Shown here one piece after another: positions 1 to 11,150 of a DNA stretch of 64,000 bases. Numbering within the stretch: position 1 is the stretch's first letter; the number at the start of each line of letters is the position of its first letter. The stretch covers positions 662,501 through 726,500 of the forward strand of contig JAUTXW010000143.1 of the NCBI GenBank assembly GCA_030620095.1, read 5' to 3'. This stretch comes from Kuschelorhynchus macadamiae (lineage: Eukaryota; Arthropoda; Insecta; Coleoptera; Curculionidae). The position numbers and the translations under genes are program-made. The notes under the pieces are model-generated. The model saw nothing but the letters and a program-made list of their open reading frames with translations, was not told the DNA's origin and did no database searches.

Positions 1-732
1 GAACTTAGAATGATTTTAGCTGGAACAGGATTTTGTCGTTTGCTGTCGCAGTTGTCAATCTACTTACTTGCACTACCTACCGACATGGTGCTCGAGAAGT
101 GAGAGGAAAGAAAGATTAACGGTTTTTCTGGGCAACTCAATTTTTAAATGGAACGAGTCCAAAACGGTCTAGAGTAACCTGAGTACATAAAAGGAATATA
201 CTAAGTACCTAATAGGTGAAGTTTGTTTTCTATCTAAACTAAACATGATGTGTGAGTAATATTTTTATTCATATAGACGGCGTGGTACAAACCGGACTGA
301 GTTTATCATCACCATCAAAAAGCCAAAATATTTAGGCTCAGTTTCACATTAAGTAGGTAACCAGTTTTACACATATTTTGTGGAAAGGGAATTTGGGCAT
401 TTATTTGGTTTTATTTTCGTTAGTAATTTTAGTATTTTTTGCCTTATAATTATTAGAATTGCCGATTACATTTGGTTAGGATCGGTTAGGGTTGCGCGAT
501 ATGCTATAGTTTATATCATCTGCTGATGATGCTAACTTGGTTAGCGAAACGCGCGTCCAGAACGTAACAAGTTGTAGTGTAGTATGGTTAAAACTCTTGT
601 ATTTTGTTCTATCTTCCACCACAGGTTCCAGTATTAGGAATCAAGATTCAGGAAATTTGTTTGAACCTAATGTGACCTATTCTCATGTAGAAGAAAACAT
701 ATGTATTTCAACTTTATTGAATAAAATTAAGT
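1..732. other. No recognised feature
   Basis: AT-rich sequence with no long open frame, no transposon motif and no RNA gene that I can recognise. A short plus-strand open frame near 537-740 has no recognisable similarity and looks like chance. Confidence 0.5.
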
Positions 733-918
733 TTATTTAAAATACCTGCAGAAAATTAGGTAAATTCTATTGCTTATGATGTGCCTGTGAACTCCATAAA
801 GAGGGCGTCCACGAGATCTATGAATTGCAGTTGTTGTGGCTGCTTTATAATCCTCATCGTTTCTGATCCTATGCGAACTGATCTTATTAACTGTGGTAAT
901 TCCGCCTCCCAAGGCATC
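733..918 (-). CDS. Possible coding exon, unrecognised
   Basis: A minus-strand open frame starts MSDALGGGITTVNKISSHRI and is rich in Arg, Thr and Ser. Its base composition is more GC-rich than the flanks. Immediately upstream on the minus strand is a plausible splice acceptor, a pyrimidine-rich run ending in TTGTAG just before AAAATG, so this could be a first coding exon spliced to a 5' UTR exon. I see no strong splice donor at the other end and the frame runs on into AT-rich sequence. I do not recognise the protein. Chance or a transposon remnant are real alternatives. Confidence 0.25.
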   Translation of the reverse strand, partial: DALGGGITTVNKISSHRIRNDEDYKAATTTAIHRSRGRPLYGVHRHIISNRIYLIFCRYFK

Positions 919-924
919 AGACAT

Positions 925-2203
925 TTTCTACAAGAGTCAAAGAAATAGAGTCATACTTTACATATTAATATGAAGTACAAATAACAAATCTAGAAAAAAA
1001 AGTTTACCTCTAAAACTGCCGTAAAAGGAGCTTTCCCTCAGCTTTCTCCTTTGTAAAGTAGGCAATAAGCTTTGATATCATATTTTGTTCAACTTCTGAA
1101 TGCCATCGAGGCATTTTACACAGACAAATTTGATATATGTCCTAATTTTATAACCCATATTGTAGGTTAATATTATTCAAGGTTTAAAAAATCAACTGAA
1201 ACGACCAATGCTTATGACGTTACTAATTTCAGTCTTATTTGAACTTTGTTATTTGTTAAAAAAGGTAAGGCAATTAATGACGTGAGTACCTTAGTGAAAC
1301 GAAATTTTTCAGATTGTAGAAATAACTCGTAAGGGAGATTTTTACAAAGTATTTCTGCAAGAAGCTAATGTGGAATATGCAGAACTTTTGCACTAGAGGG
1401 CTGTAGAAATTAATAAGCTAAAAGATAAAGTTCGAAGAATGCCATATGCCCTAGTATCCTCGAGTTTCTTTGATATATTTAAGACTTTTTACATACCAAT
1501 TAAAGGTTGCATTATCTTTTATTCAGGATAAAATACAATAAATGGTGACGCTATAGAATAAATACCAAGTGTGGATCGAATTTGGCAATTAAGATCAAAC
1601 TTTAATGGATGGTGGTATGTTTTCTTTTGCAAATTTTTCTAACCGGTTTATTAAATAACTCGTTATTTTTCTTTCTGTTGTTTAGGAGTTATTAAAAAAT
1701 AACAAATGTTTAAAACATCTAAATCCGTTACTTAAAGTCTAAGCCTCAGGAAAAAATCTCCCTGTGTAATATTACTAAAAATAGCACACAACCTACCTCA
1801 CATACCTCATAAAACTAAAAACATTGTTTAAATTCTAATTTACGAAATAGGTATTCTAGAAAATACTAAAAATTATATTAGGTTATATAAATATGGAATT
1901 TTTGATATATACGCCTATGAGTCCTCGTAACTTAGTCCATCATCCCTCCTGCCAAATTTTTCTCGGAAAATGAGTAAATATTATAAGCTACATTATATGG
2001 TAAAATAAAAAATATCACCGAAACCACTTTTTAAATGCATTTTGTATGTATCATGTATATCCATAAACATTAATTATATCTTCCAGCCAAAAAAAAATTA
2101 TACTCTGACTAAACGAATTATTCAACAATAAATAAAATACATCCTAAATGGATCCCAACATTGTAATCTATTCTGTATAGTTCGAATCCATCGACATTTT
2201 TGC
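925..2203. other. No recognised feature
   Basis: AT-rich DNA without coding signature. Nothing supportable is seen apart from the palindrome that follows it. Confidence 0.5.
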
Positions 2204-2255
2204 GTTGATCAACAACCAATAGTTGTTGATCAACAACTATTGGGTGTTGATCAAC
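2204..2255. repeat. 52-bp near-perfect palindrome with three GTTGATCAAC units
   Basis: The 52 bases read the same on both strands except for one mismatched position pair. The 10-mer GTTGATCAAC, itself a palindrome, occurs at the left end, the centre and the right end, linked by AACCAATAGTT-type arms. The whole could extrude as a cruciform or fold as a hairpin. It lies about 130 bp upstream of a decayed retrotransposon, with no obvious connection to it. Confidence 0.85.
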
Positions 2256-2384
2256 TTTGTAATTTAGATGCTTTTCTGATCGTTTTTTACGTTTAAATAC
2301 CTGGACTGCCTTGTTTATAATAATTTTACCATATTACCCCTCAGATTTTTTTTTATTTAGAACTTAAACTTTTCTATCTTTCAT

Positions 2385-4250
2385 TATTTTCTGGTCAGGT
2401 CTTTACTGGCAAACTTCAACTCGTTTTTAAAGGCAAACTATAATATTGCTGGGGTTACAGAAACTTGGTTAAATGATTCAACAGAATCGATCTGAATGAC
2501 GTGGTGGTGGCATTTGTTTTTATGTAAAAGGGCGTCTTCAATGTGAAATTCTTCTTTCTGAATCATCTGAATATATCGAATATCTGTGGGTTAAGGTATC
2601 GTTTCAAAATACTTTTTTTTATCATTGGAACAATTTATAGTCCCTCCAAATCAAGTTTTTAATTGCGTTGAGGATATGCTGTACAATTTATATTGTGTTT
2701 GATAGTATCATTTGTCTAGGAGATTTTAACATTAACGTGTTGAAAATAGATACCGGTATTTTATCTCAACTGGAAAATATTTTCCTTACCTTTGGTATGA
2801 AACAGTTTATAAAGGATCCCCCAATGGCGTATTTCTTCACACTATATGTCACTTCTTGGTTTAATATTTACTAATTTAACTTTTGACATACATAGTATTA
2901 GTGTTTGATTGCTATATCGCAGATTTCTTTTTAACATCTTTTAAATTAAGCATTTTCGAATATCCTGATGAAGCAAAATCTTTCTTTTATAGGTCTTTAA
3001 AGAAAATAAATTTTAATAATTTTGAACGCAATCTGAACGAGTGCTTACTCTTTACTTTCGTGTTCTTTGAAAACAAGCCCAAGTAGTTCCTTTGCCAAAA
3101 GTAAAAAAATCCTGATTTTGATCAAGTTAGTTCAATTAGTACACTCCCGACACTATTTAAGGTCCTTGAAAGAATCATTAAAAGACAAATAAGAGAGTAT
3201 CTAATTGTACATAGTATCCTGCCTCTTAAGCAATCGGTCTTTAGAGAAGGCTAGAGCTGTAAATCTGCTCTTGCCGACGTAACTGATGATATTCTTAAAG
3301 TATATAATGATAATAAAATTACTGTATTGATTTTTTCAGATTTTATTAAGGCGTTTGATATGATATTCTGTTATCTATACTATATCACATACCCTATACA
3401 CTATTTGCACCTTCAACATTTTTGGTTCTCTTAGACATTGCAAATTTATTTTTCAATCTCCGAACAGAACAGAAAAATAATACTGATCTGAACTCTTTTT
3501 ATGAATTATCATTCGACCATCTGCTTGAACTTAACCCAAACAAGTAATCTGCTCTCATTTTTGGAAATAACTCTCAAACAACCAGTGTTAAAACAACCCT
3601 TAAAATAAAATTGTACAATACCTTGCTTTTTTATTCAGATACTGGCAAGAGCTTGGGACTAATGCTAGATACTAAGTTGCGATTTAGGGAGCATGTTACA
3701 GCTAATCTCGGAAATCTAAAATCTAAAATTAATTTATGGACATTCTACCCTTCTTGTGAAACCAAAAAGATACTTGTATTGTCCCATTTCAATCATTGTC
3801 GTAGCGTATATACACCCTGCTTGGATGCTATGGATCGTTACCAACTTCAGAAAAGACAAGATTCGTGTCTGAGTTTAATAGACACATTCTACGAAGTCCC
3901 AATCATTTATCACCCATTCTTACTAAGTCAGACTGGTTAAATATGTAGAATCAGTTTCATACGTCAATTTTTTTCTTTAAAATTATTAAATTTAAGTCGC
4001 CTCCGTACTTATATCAAAAAATAAAAATTTCGGTCTGACGTTCACAATTTAGAACTCCGTAAAAGGGGCATTCTTACAGTTCCTAAGCATCGTAAGGAGA
4101 TTTTTAAAATATCTTTTTCATATAACTTCTCTCATGTTGAAAACCCTAAGGCCTGAACAGTATCTGGGTAACCAGATGGCTTCCATGATACAAGGCCTTC
4201 TGTTACTCTAGTGATTGTTGTAAACAATAAAGATATTTAATATTAAATTC
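2385..4250 (+). mobile_element. Decayed non-LTR retrotransposon, CR1/jockey-like
   Basis: Fragments of one ORF2 polyprotein appear in order but in shifting frames. Near 2450 is an endonuclease-like stretch with the motif TETWLND. Near 2717 is GDFNINVL, the apurinic-endonuclease 'GDFN' motif. RT block 'STLPTLFKVLERI' lies near 3130 and 'SDFIKAFD' near 3340. The C-terminal part at 3611-3940 contains 'SLGLMLDTKLRFREH'. The YADD catalytic box expected between 3360 and 3600 is missing, so the copy carries a deletion besides frameshifts and stops. The C-terminal region resembles that of the intact element at 59.4-62.2 kb, so the two are probably related families. The 3' end near 4220-4245 carries AATAAAG. 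The copy cannot encode an active enzyme. Confidence 0.8.
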
Positions 4251-5130
4251 CTTTGTTTTTCATCAAAAAAAAAAATAGAACTACCTAATAAATAATATGG
4301 TTGTCCAAATTGAAAAAGTACAGACGTAATACTACATACGAAAAATAATAATTAACATAAAACTGCAATTTGTTTATCTAAACGAATACTTTTCGACTTT
4401 TTAATGAAATTTATTACAATGGAATATAATATTTGAATAATTTATTTGTTAATTTTCGCATTCAAAGATATAAATTTGGAAATATTTTGCATTACTTATA
4501 GATATAGAATTAACTTGAATTTGGCTTTTTAGTACACTATATTATACATTTTATTTAAATACAGTGGGTACCTCTAAATATCTCGCCCATCCAATTTTAA
4601 TTAAATTTGGTACAGCTATTATTTTTAGTAATTGATAGGAACTTTTACTTTTAAATGGAATACACTCTATTTTTTACATTTTCCGATCCTACTAGTTATT
4701 CTAAAGATGTTTCCTGAGATAAATGTAATTCCCAAAATCAACGATTTAGGAGTAAAAAATCAATTTTGAATAATGGATTCGATAAGGGAAACTCTAATGA
4801 CACTGTGTTATGGGAAATGAAGAACAAAGTTACAGCAAGTTTGTGAAATATTTAATAATAAATATCCTGATCGAAATGCATTAGCAAAGTCTGTTGTGTG
4901 CAAAGTTTCGACAAAATTCAAGGATTATTTTTTGAATACCTAATAAAAATAATAAATACTAAATACCTAATTGAAATACTAATTGCAACAAAATAAAGTA
5001 GATTTTGAAAAATGCATATCAAGTTCTTAAATTGTTGTCTATTTACTTCTTGATAGTGAACTAATATCGCGGAAAGGCAAGCAAAACGTTAAAAAGGTTG
5101 TTAGTTTGTTCAATATTTGTGTGATATATA
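4251..5130. other. No recognised feature
   Basis: AT-rich sequence between two transposon relics. No coding or structural signal found. Confidence 0.5.
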
Positions 5131-5134
5131 GGTG

Positions 5135-6480
5135 TCCCTACAAAAAATAGTTGGTCTGGGCGTTAGGTCTGGGGACCGAGCTAGCAATACAATACTGCTC
5201 CTTCTTCTTATCCACCTTCCCAAAAAACACATTGTAGTATTCCCAAACTTTCCTAGCGTAGTAGGGGGGTGCACCATCCTGTTGCAACCAGATGTCATTA
5301 TTTGGTACTGCATTATTTAAAAAAAAATACATTTGGGTATAAATTCTTGATTTTTCTTAATAATTGCAAATATCTGACACCATTCAGATTTCCTTTTAAG
5401 AAAAAGGACCCAATTACCCTTCGACCTCATATCCCAGCTCAAACGTTAACTTTTTGTGGAAAGTATGTGTGATGTTCTCGTGTCCAGTTAGAGTGTACCG
5501 TCGCGGTCGCCCAGTATCGACAATTACGTAGGTGGACAGTGAAAATCGACTCATCGGAAAATATTATTTGACGTATCTGGCGTAACTAAGTTCCATCATC
5601 GTCTCACTGAAAAACTTGCATACATTTTTAAATACGAAAAATACTAAAGATTATAAGGCCACGTGGTATTTAAACATATATCTAAAACAAAATCAATTTT
5701 ATTGCCTCCCCGGCTGACAAAAGGCAATTAAAAAAGCCCCAAAATTCAAATTACGACACCCGACCAAAAACGGGTCATTACGTATACCCGAAAGCTGGCA
5801 GTGATGCAACGTTTAACAACAACAGGGGTCATTCGTGAAGCCGTCAACCAGACGACATTTGTCTTTTTTGTGGTTAATGGACGACATTGACAGCGTTTTG
5901 TGATTTCAGTTTTGTTAGTTTAGAGTTTATTTTGTTCAGTTATATACCCTTTTCTTTTAAATAAACATAAAAATTAAACCACAAAATCACACAATTAAAA
6001 CAAACAATACTACCATCAATCATGACAGCTGACAGCCAGCTGATATTGTATTTTTGCCGGTCGTTGGCGACGTTGCCATACTGGTACGATGTGGCGTCAA
6101 ACCGTAGACGGCACCAAATGCTGTCGTTTGAAACATCCGTTTGCGCGCGAAATTTTAGAACTTTATTACAAAAGTATTGATTTTTATGGCGCTATATTTT
6201 AGATATTTACTTTTTATATGTAAGAGAATACATTAATGTAATAAAAAAAATGCAAGTTTCCTGTTCCAAACGCCTGTCGTAATCAACATAAGAAAGTTCT
6301 TGCACTAATGTAATCTTATAGGGGTGGAATTTTTCAGCATGTAGTAATCGATGCACAGACATGTGAGATATATCCTGGTTTAGCCGAATTACCATCTGTC
6401 GCTGGTTTAGGACGGCCAGACCTCACAGTATTCCTCACATATCCAGTTGCATTGAATTTTGTTGAAATTTTGCTCACAGT
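5135..6480 (-). pseudogene. DDE transposase pseudogene (Tc1/mariner superfamily), interrupted
   Basis: Read on the minus strand, the N-terminal DNA-binding part lies at about 6207-6480: 'VRSGRPKPATD', then 'MSVHRLLHAEKFHPYKITLV' and 'QELSYVDYDRRLE'. The catalytic part lies at 5135-5640: 'FSDESIFTV' (first Asp), 'WLQQDGAPPYYARKV' (second Asp) and 'RSPDLTP'. This order matches insect DDE_3-type transposases, which cut and paste DNA. Several frameshifts separate the pieces. Between the two halves about 560 bp of unrelated DNA (about 5645-6200) replaces roughly 30 expected codons, so a second insertion has split the gene. It cannot make an intact protein. Confidence 0.8.
5645..6200. mobile_element. 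Insertion of unknown type inside the transposase pseudogene
   Basis: This segment separates the helix-turn-helix half from the catalytic half of the transposase relic. It is noticeably less AT-rich than its flanks in its central part, with CpG-containing stretches near 5820-5890 and 6040-6150. I find no long open frame, clear terminal inverted repeats or target duplication. A SINE, a MITE or a segment of processed sequence are all possible. The boundaries are inferred only from where transposase similarity stops and resumes. Confidence 0.45.
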
Positions 6481-7200
6481 AGACTTTGCTATTGCTATTG
6501 CTATGATATATACAGATAGTATTTTTTATTTTAAATTCTATTTTTTATTTAATATTGGATTCGTCGCGTTTTTTACGTATATCTACATATACATATTATA
6601 ATATTCATATTTTTTACATTGTATTTTATCTTTTACTATGAAATACTTACTGGAAGAAAGCCTCAGAGTTTTGTTTATTGCATTATTATTGACCATTTCG
6701 CAGTGAGTACCTAGAGTACCTACCTTCTTTTGCATTCTGTCTATAAATGACTACCAATAAACAGTTCAAGCAACGGCTGTGAAATACCTGCTTTAATTTT
6801 GCATAGAAGGGTTTTATTTGAATCTCACGCAAAATATTTCATAAACTGATATAACGTATATTCACATCACATTGTTGTTACCTTAATCGACGAAATCATG
6901 GCAATTGCGTCGACCAGCGCAATATTTCAAATACAGCTCCCCAGACGTAAAAAGATGCGGGGATAAAAAAAGAAAAAAATATTAACACTATGTTTATCAT
7001 TTGTTTTCAGTTTTACTGTTTTTCAATAGCATTTTCCAATTCTGTAGAGAACGTTACATACAATGGCTATTTCAGTTTTGTTTTTAAAGAGTTAAGATTA
7101 TAGTTTAAAAAAGGGCCTTTGGATGACCCTATGCGTCTTCTTAATAAAAACCAGTTTTCTCTTAAAAAGTGTGCTAGATTTTAGATTATTGCCTTAAACA
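6481..7200. other. No recognised feature
   Basis: AT-rich sequence without supportable genes or repeats. Confidence 0.45.
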
Positions 7201-7204
7201 TAGA

Positions 7205-7655
7205 CATAAACATACATGGGGAGCCCGACAAGGGCAGCACTTAGGCTCACTGGGGCCTATTGTGCTATCCCCCAAGTAGGCGTGTCAATCCAAGAGCCCA
7301 CTCCTTTTTAGAAAGGAAAGGCTCTGTAGTATGGATCGTTGCGAGTTCAGTCTTATGTAGGTATATTTCACCAGCCAGTGTCCTGTTAGAACCCCCGTAA
7401 TGATTCTAAGTTAGCCTCTGTTTAGATGTAGAAGTTTATTAGACTCAGAACTTCTGTAAGGGCCTGATATGAAGACCTTAGACTGACTGAGTCCTGCTAG
7501 CTCGTGCCATTCAGCATGGAATTCCTCTACAGTGCGATTCTTAATCCTAGCCTTGACAGCTGAAGAAGCAATTCCAAGACCAGGTTTCGGCTCAGTGAAA
7601 GCAGTGTTGCTACCTTCTCGAGCCAGCTGATCCGCCCCCAGATTGTTGCCTTAGA
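7205..7655 (-). mobile_element. Non-LTR retrotransposon 3' relic with RNase H-like C-terminus
   Basis: This stretch is clearly more GC-rich than its flanks. Read on the minus strand from about 7650, it gives 'GADQLAREGSNTAFTEP', followed by 'SSAVKARIKNRTVEEFHAEW' and 'GLSQSKVFI'. This pattern is the end of the RNase H domain and the following tail seen in I/R1/LOA-type insect non-LTR elements, where RNase H removes the RNA template after reverse transcription. Downstream codons shift frame but still give a Cys/His-rich end near 7205-7260. No RT domain is attached, so this is a 5'-truncated, inactive remnant. It belongs to a lineage different from the RNase H-lacking elements elsewhere in the window. 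Confidence 0.6.
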
Positions 7656-10600
7656 GAAAGCTATTTGAAGTGCTAAAAGAATATCTCGAAAAATATTAGA
7701 AAACTGCTCTTTCCTTCCTATAACAACATGGCATGGTATGAAATATTTTCCAATTACAATTTCTTCTTATAACTTCACGACTTATCTCTGAAATTTTGAA
7801 ATAACAAAATTGGTTTCGTTGCAATAAAAAATTCGGAGAGAGGAAAAAATATCTTACACTTTTAAGCCCGTTACTCACTATTTGTTGATTCGTTCATTCT
7901 TCCGCATAATGTGCGAAACATCAAGTAGGCTCTGATCTGAGCGAACCATTCGTTCGAAACTAATATTTTGTTTTTGTGTATTTTCAAACATTGAAAGGCA
8001 TTAAATAAAAATTGATGAATAGAGTGAATGGAATATTCCTCAGTTCGTTGATTCGCCTATTGTCGATTCATATGTATGGGCGAATCGAACCGATGAATCA
8101 AATCTAACAGTGAGTAAAGCGCTTAAGAGTTGCCATTTTTTAAAATTCTAATATGGCACTCCTAGGATAGAACGACGATCAATCATCGAATGATGACCTA
8201 TCTATTAGGGTAATAAAATTATTAAGACTTACAATGCTTTCCTCATTATTACGAGATGGCGAGAGTCGATGTTTTCAGTAATGTCTTATCTGTGATTAGG
8301 TATAACTTGCGAACCCTGGACAATCTCGTGTTCCGGGTGAATATTTTTTTGGCCTGGACAACCGGACCTCATTCCGGAATAATCCCGGCCAACTTGGGAA
8401 GAATGACTACCAACTGTTGTCCAATATGTTAAAGAAATATCTTATATAAGAAATGCACATTTTAATTGTTATAATTACATATGAATTAATTTTTTGAATT
8501 AGCCAGGTAGTCACTCTTTCTCTTGGACCCGAAGAATAGCTAACTGTTTAATGACAGCGTCAAACTCAAACTAAAGTAGCTTAAACTACGCAAATTAGTA
8601 CAGCCGCAATAAAGGTATTAAAAATCTCGATGTCAGAGATTACACGCCCTGCCATAACATCTCGATCATCTGGATCATCTACTGGAGTTGTTAATATTGC
8701 GAAAATATAATTAATACAAATACTGATTTGGTTTTTAAGGCACGGCTATTAGCATGGTACTGTGTTATTTGCTTTTTCTAATTGAAACCTCGCCCCAGAA
8801 AAGGGGCGGGATCAAAGCTTACAGCCAACCAATACGGACATTCCCGTAAGCAAGTCCAGTGGGTTTAGAAATCATGCGCCCGGAACCAGCTTTAATCGAC
8901 AATCTATTCCACTGCACAAGGTATGACTGTTACCGCCGTAGTTTCTGCGCCGAGGCTACTGAATACCGGTATATGACGATTAATAATTTCTTTGCATCTG
9001 ATAGGTATTACCTGTTTCGATTTGTCAGACCACACACACGGCGCTAGCCAAAAGATTTTTCAATAACTTTGGGTTAGTTGCAAATTAAAACCTTTACAGG
9101 TACAAAGTCCTTTCCAGGCTATAATAATTTTTATTTCAGTTGTTCCAAAAATTTTCCAAGCTTTTCGTGTCTTAGCTGTTTCGAAACTATCCTTCTAGGT
9201 TTTTCGCTTATCAAAATATTATGGTTATTTATGAATGAATTATGTATAAGTGGTCTGCATATACGTTATCACTAAAAACTAAACTGATCATGTTGTTATT
9301 TTTAAATCCGTCAGTTTTAGATCCTATGGTGTTAAAGCTTTGATGTTCTTTATAAACATTTTTTGCGAGATCGAAAAACATTTTTTTTCACTAGTTCAAA
9401 AATGCTAATGGCCGATTGCACAAAGCTCAATTAAAGTTTAGAATGTTTAACGTAAATCCGAAAGCTCGGTTAAATATTCTAAATAGAAATTAAATTTTGT
9501 GCAACCGGGGATATGACTACCAGCAAAACACACGTTTGTTATTTTTTTCTGCTTTGGCTTGAGACTGGCGTAAGACCAAGTCAAAATGTAGGTACGGGGT
9601 CCAGATAGTATATTTAATTTATTCCGATAAGACTCATTATGACTCATAATATAGCAATATTAGAGGCGCGCATTAAAACAGTGCGTGCATATAGATATAG
9701 ATTTATCAAAAAACTCAAAGAAGAAAATTCGTAAAGCATCGCTTAAAATATTTTTAGTACAAATCAATTTAAGGAAAAGATCAGAGACATTTAATTTTTT
9801 TTTAATTCACACGCTATTACAGAAGCCTCTGATAGCAGAAAAAAATTAACTATAAAAATACCTTTTGATGCCACAGACGCTTACCTACAAATATGGTAGT
9901 ATCTTAAGGCGTTTATGAAATACTGGAAAAAAAATCAAGTTAGAACCTATGGTTTTAAGGCTTTGATGTTCATAAACGTTTTGCTGCATCGAATCGAATG
10001 CAATTCTATCATAGTTTAAAATTTTGTAATTTGTATATATTTTAATCTTGTCCTAACTATTTATTTAAACTCTTTATTTGGAAGTTTTGAATAGCCTGTT
10101 GAATATTTTCGTATATCACTTGGTGATTTACATTATATTATTCACCACTTTTTGGGAATTATTTTATCCTAATATCGGGGTTACCTGGGTCAGTTTTAAG
10201 TCATTATTAGTTACCTTAAATTAAATAATTAATACATTTTAAACTAGCTAAATATGAAATCTAAAGTAGTCTACATTCGAAGTGTTTTTGATATCCAAGG
10301 GAATTAAATAAAACCAACAAATGAAAGTAATTTTCGTTTATTCCTTTTATTTATTGTATAAGCAGGATTAAAAAATCATGCAACAATTTTTATTCTTTGG
10401 GTATAACAATTTGTCTTAAACTCTAAACAGGTCGTACATATATTTTTCTCGAAACAACGGTTTTTTATATTAATTATCTACAGTCCATTTAAAGATCTCT
10501 AACACTCAGTATATTTTTCTAGTATATACAAAAACTCAGACTAGAATTTTTCCAAGATAACTTGCAACCATCTAACAGGACTAGAGCTGCAGGTTAAAAC

Positions 10601-11049
10601 TATGTGTATAAACAAGTTAGCTAAACGAAAGGTGATAAAGGTAATTTCTTGTCTGCTTATTAATATAGTACTCAATAATTGACTCGCGCAGGTAAATCAC
10701 TTGATTTTGGAACTATATTTCTCGGCCAAGGGAAGACCGATCCAAATTCCCCTGCGGTTGTTAGTAAGAGTTATTATTCTTGTAAAATTTAGATTTCAAA
10801 GTTACTCGAAGTATTATGAACGATCAATTATACAAAACGTTAAAATAGCCTTTCAGAACAGTCCAGATTTACCTAGGAACTACAGCTCAACTATTATAAC
10901 TTCGGTATGCCTTTTCAATCGTGTCTTCAGACGTTTTTGGAATTTTTAATGTTTTCTCATTTGTTCTAGGAGATAACCTAACTGTATAAACAGATCTTTA
11001 TACTTTTTAAGTCTGTCTCATTGTATCTACCTCCTTACGACATTTTGAT
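7656..11049. other. Gene-poor stretch
   Basis: About 3.4 kb of AT-rich DNA. A short GC-rich hairpin lies at about 8783-8801 (CGCCCC, loop, GGGGCG). A somewhat more GC-rich patch lies at 8810-9050 with no recognisable protein. Nothing else is supportable. Confidence 0.45.
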
Positions 11050-11150
11050 TTGGCTTTTTCGCAACTGAATAAAAATATTTAACTTTAAATTAAATATATG
11101 CATCAATTAATTTAAAGTAAAATATTTTTATTCGGTTGCGAAAAAGCCAA
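11050..11150. repeat. 101-bp inverted repeat (44-bp arms, 13-bp spacer)
   Basis: The left arm 11050-11093 begins TTGGCTTTTTCGCAACTGAA. Its reverse complement is at 11107-11150, ending TTGCGAAAAAGCCAA. The arms match at 42 of 44 positions by eye. The structure would fold as a long hairpin in DNA or RNA. It could be a very short MITE or a recombination product. There is no obvious flanking target duplication. Confidence 0.9.
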
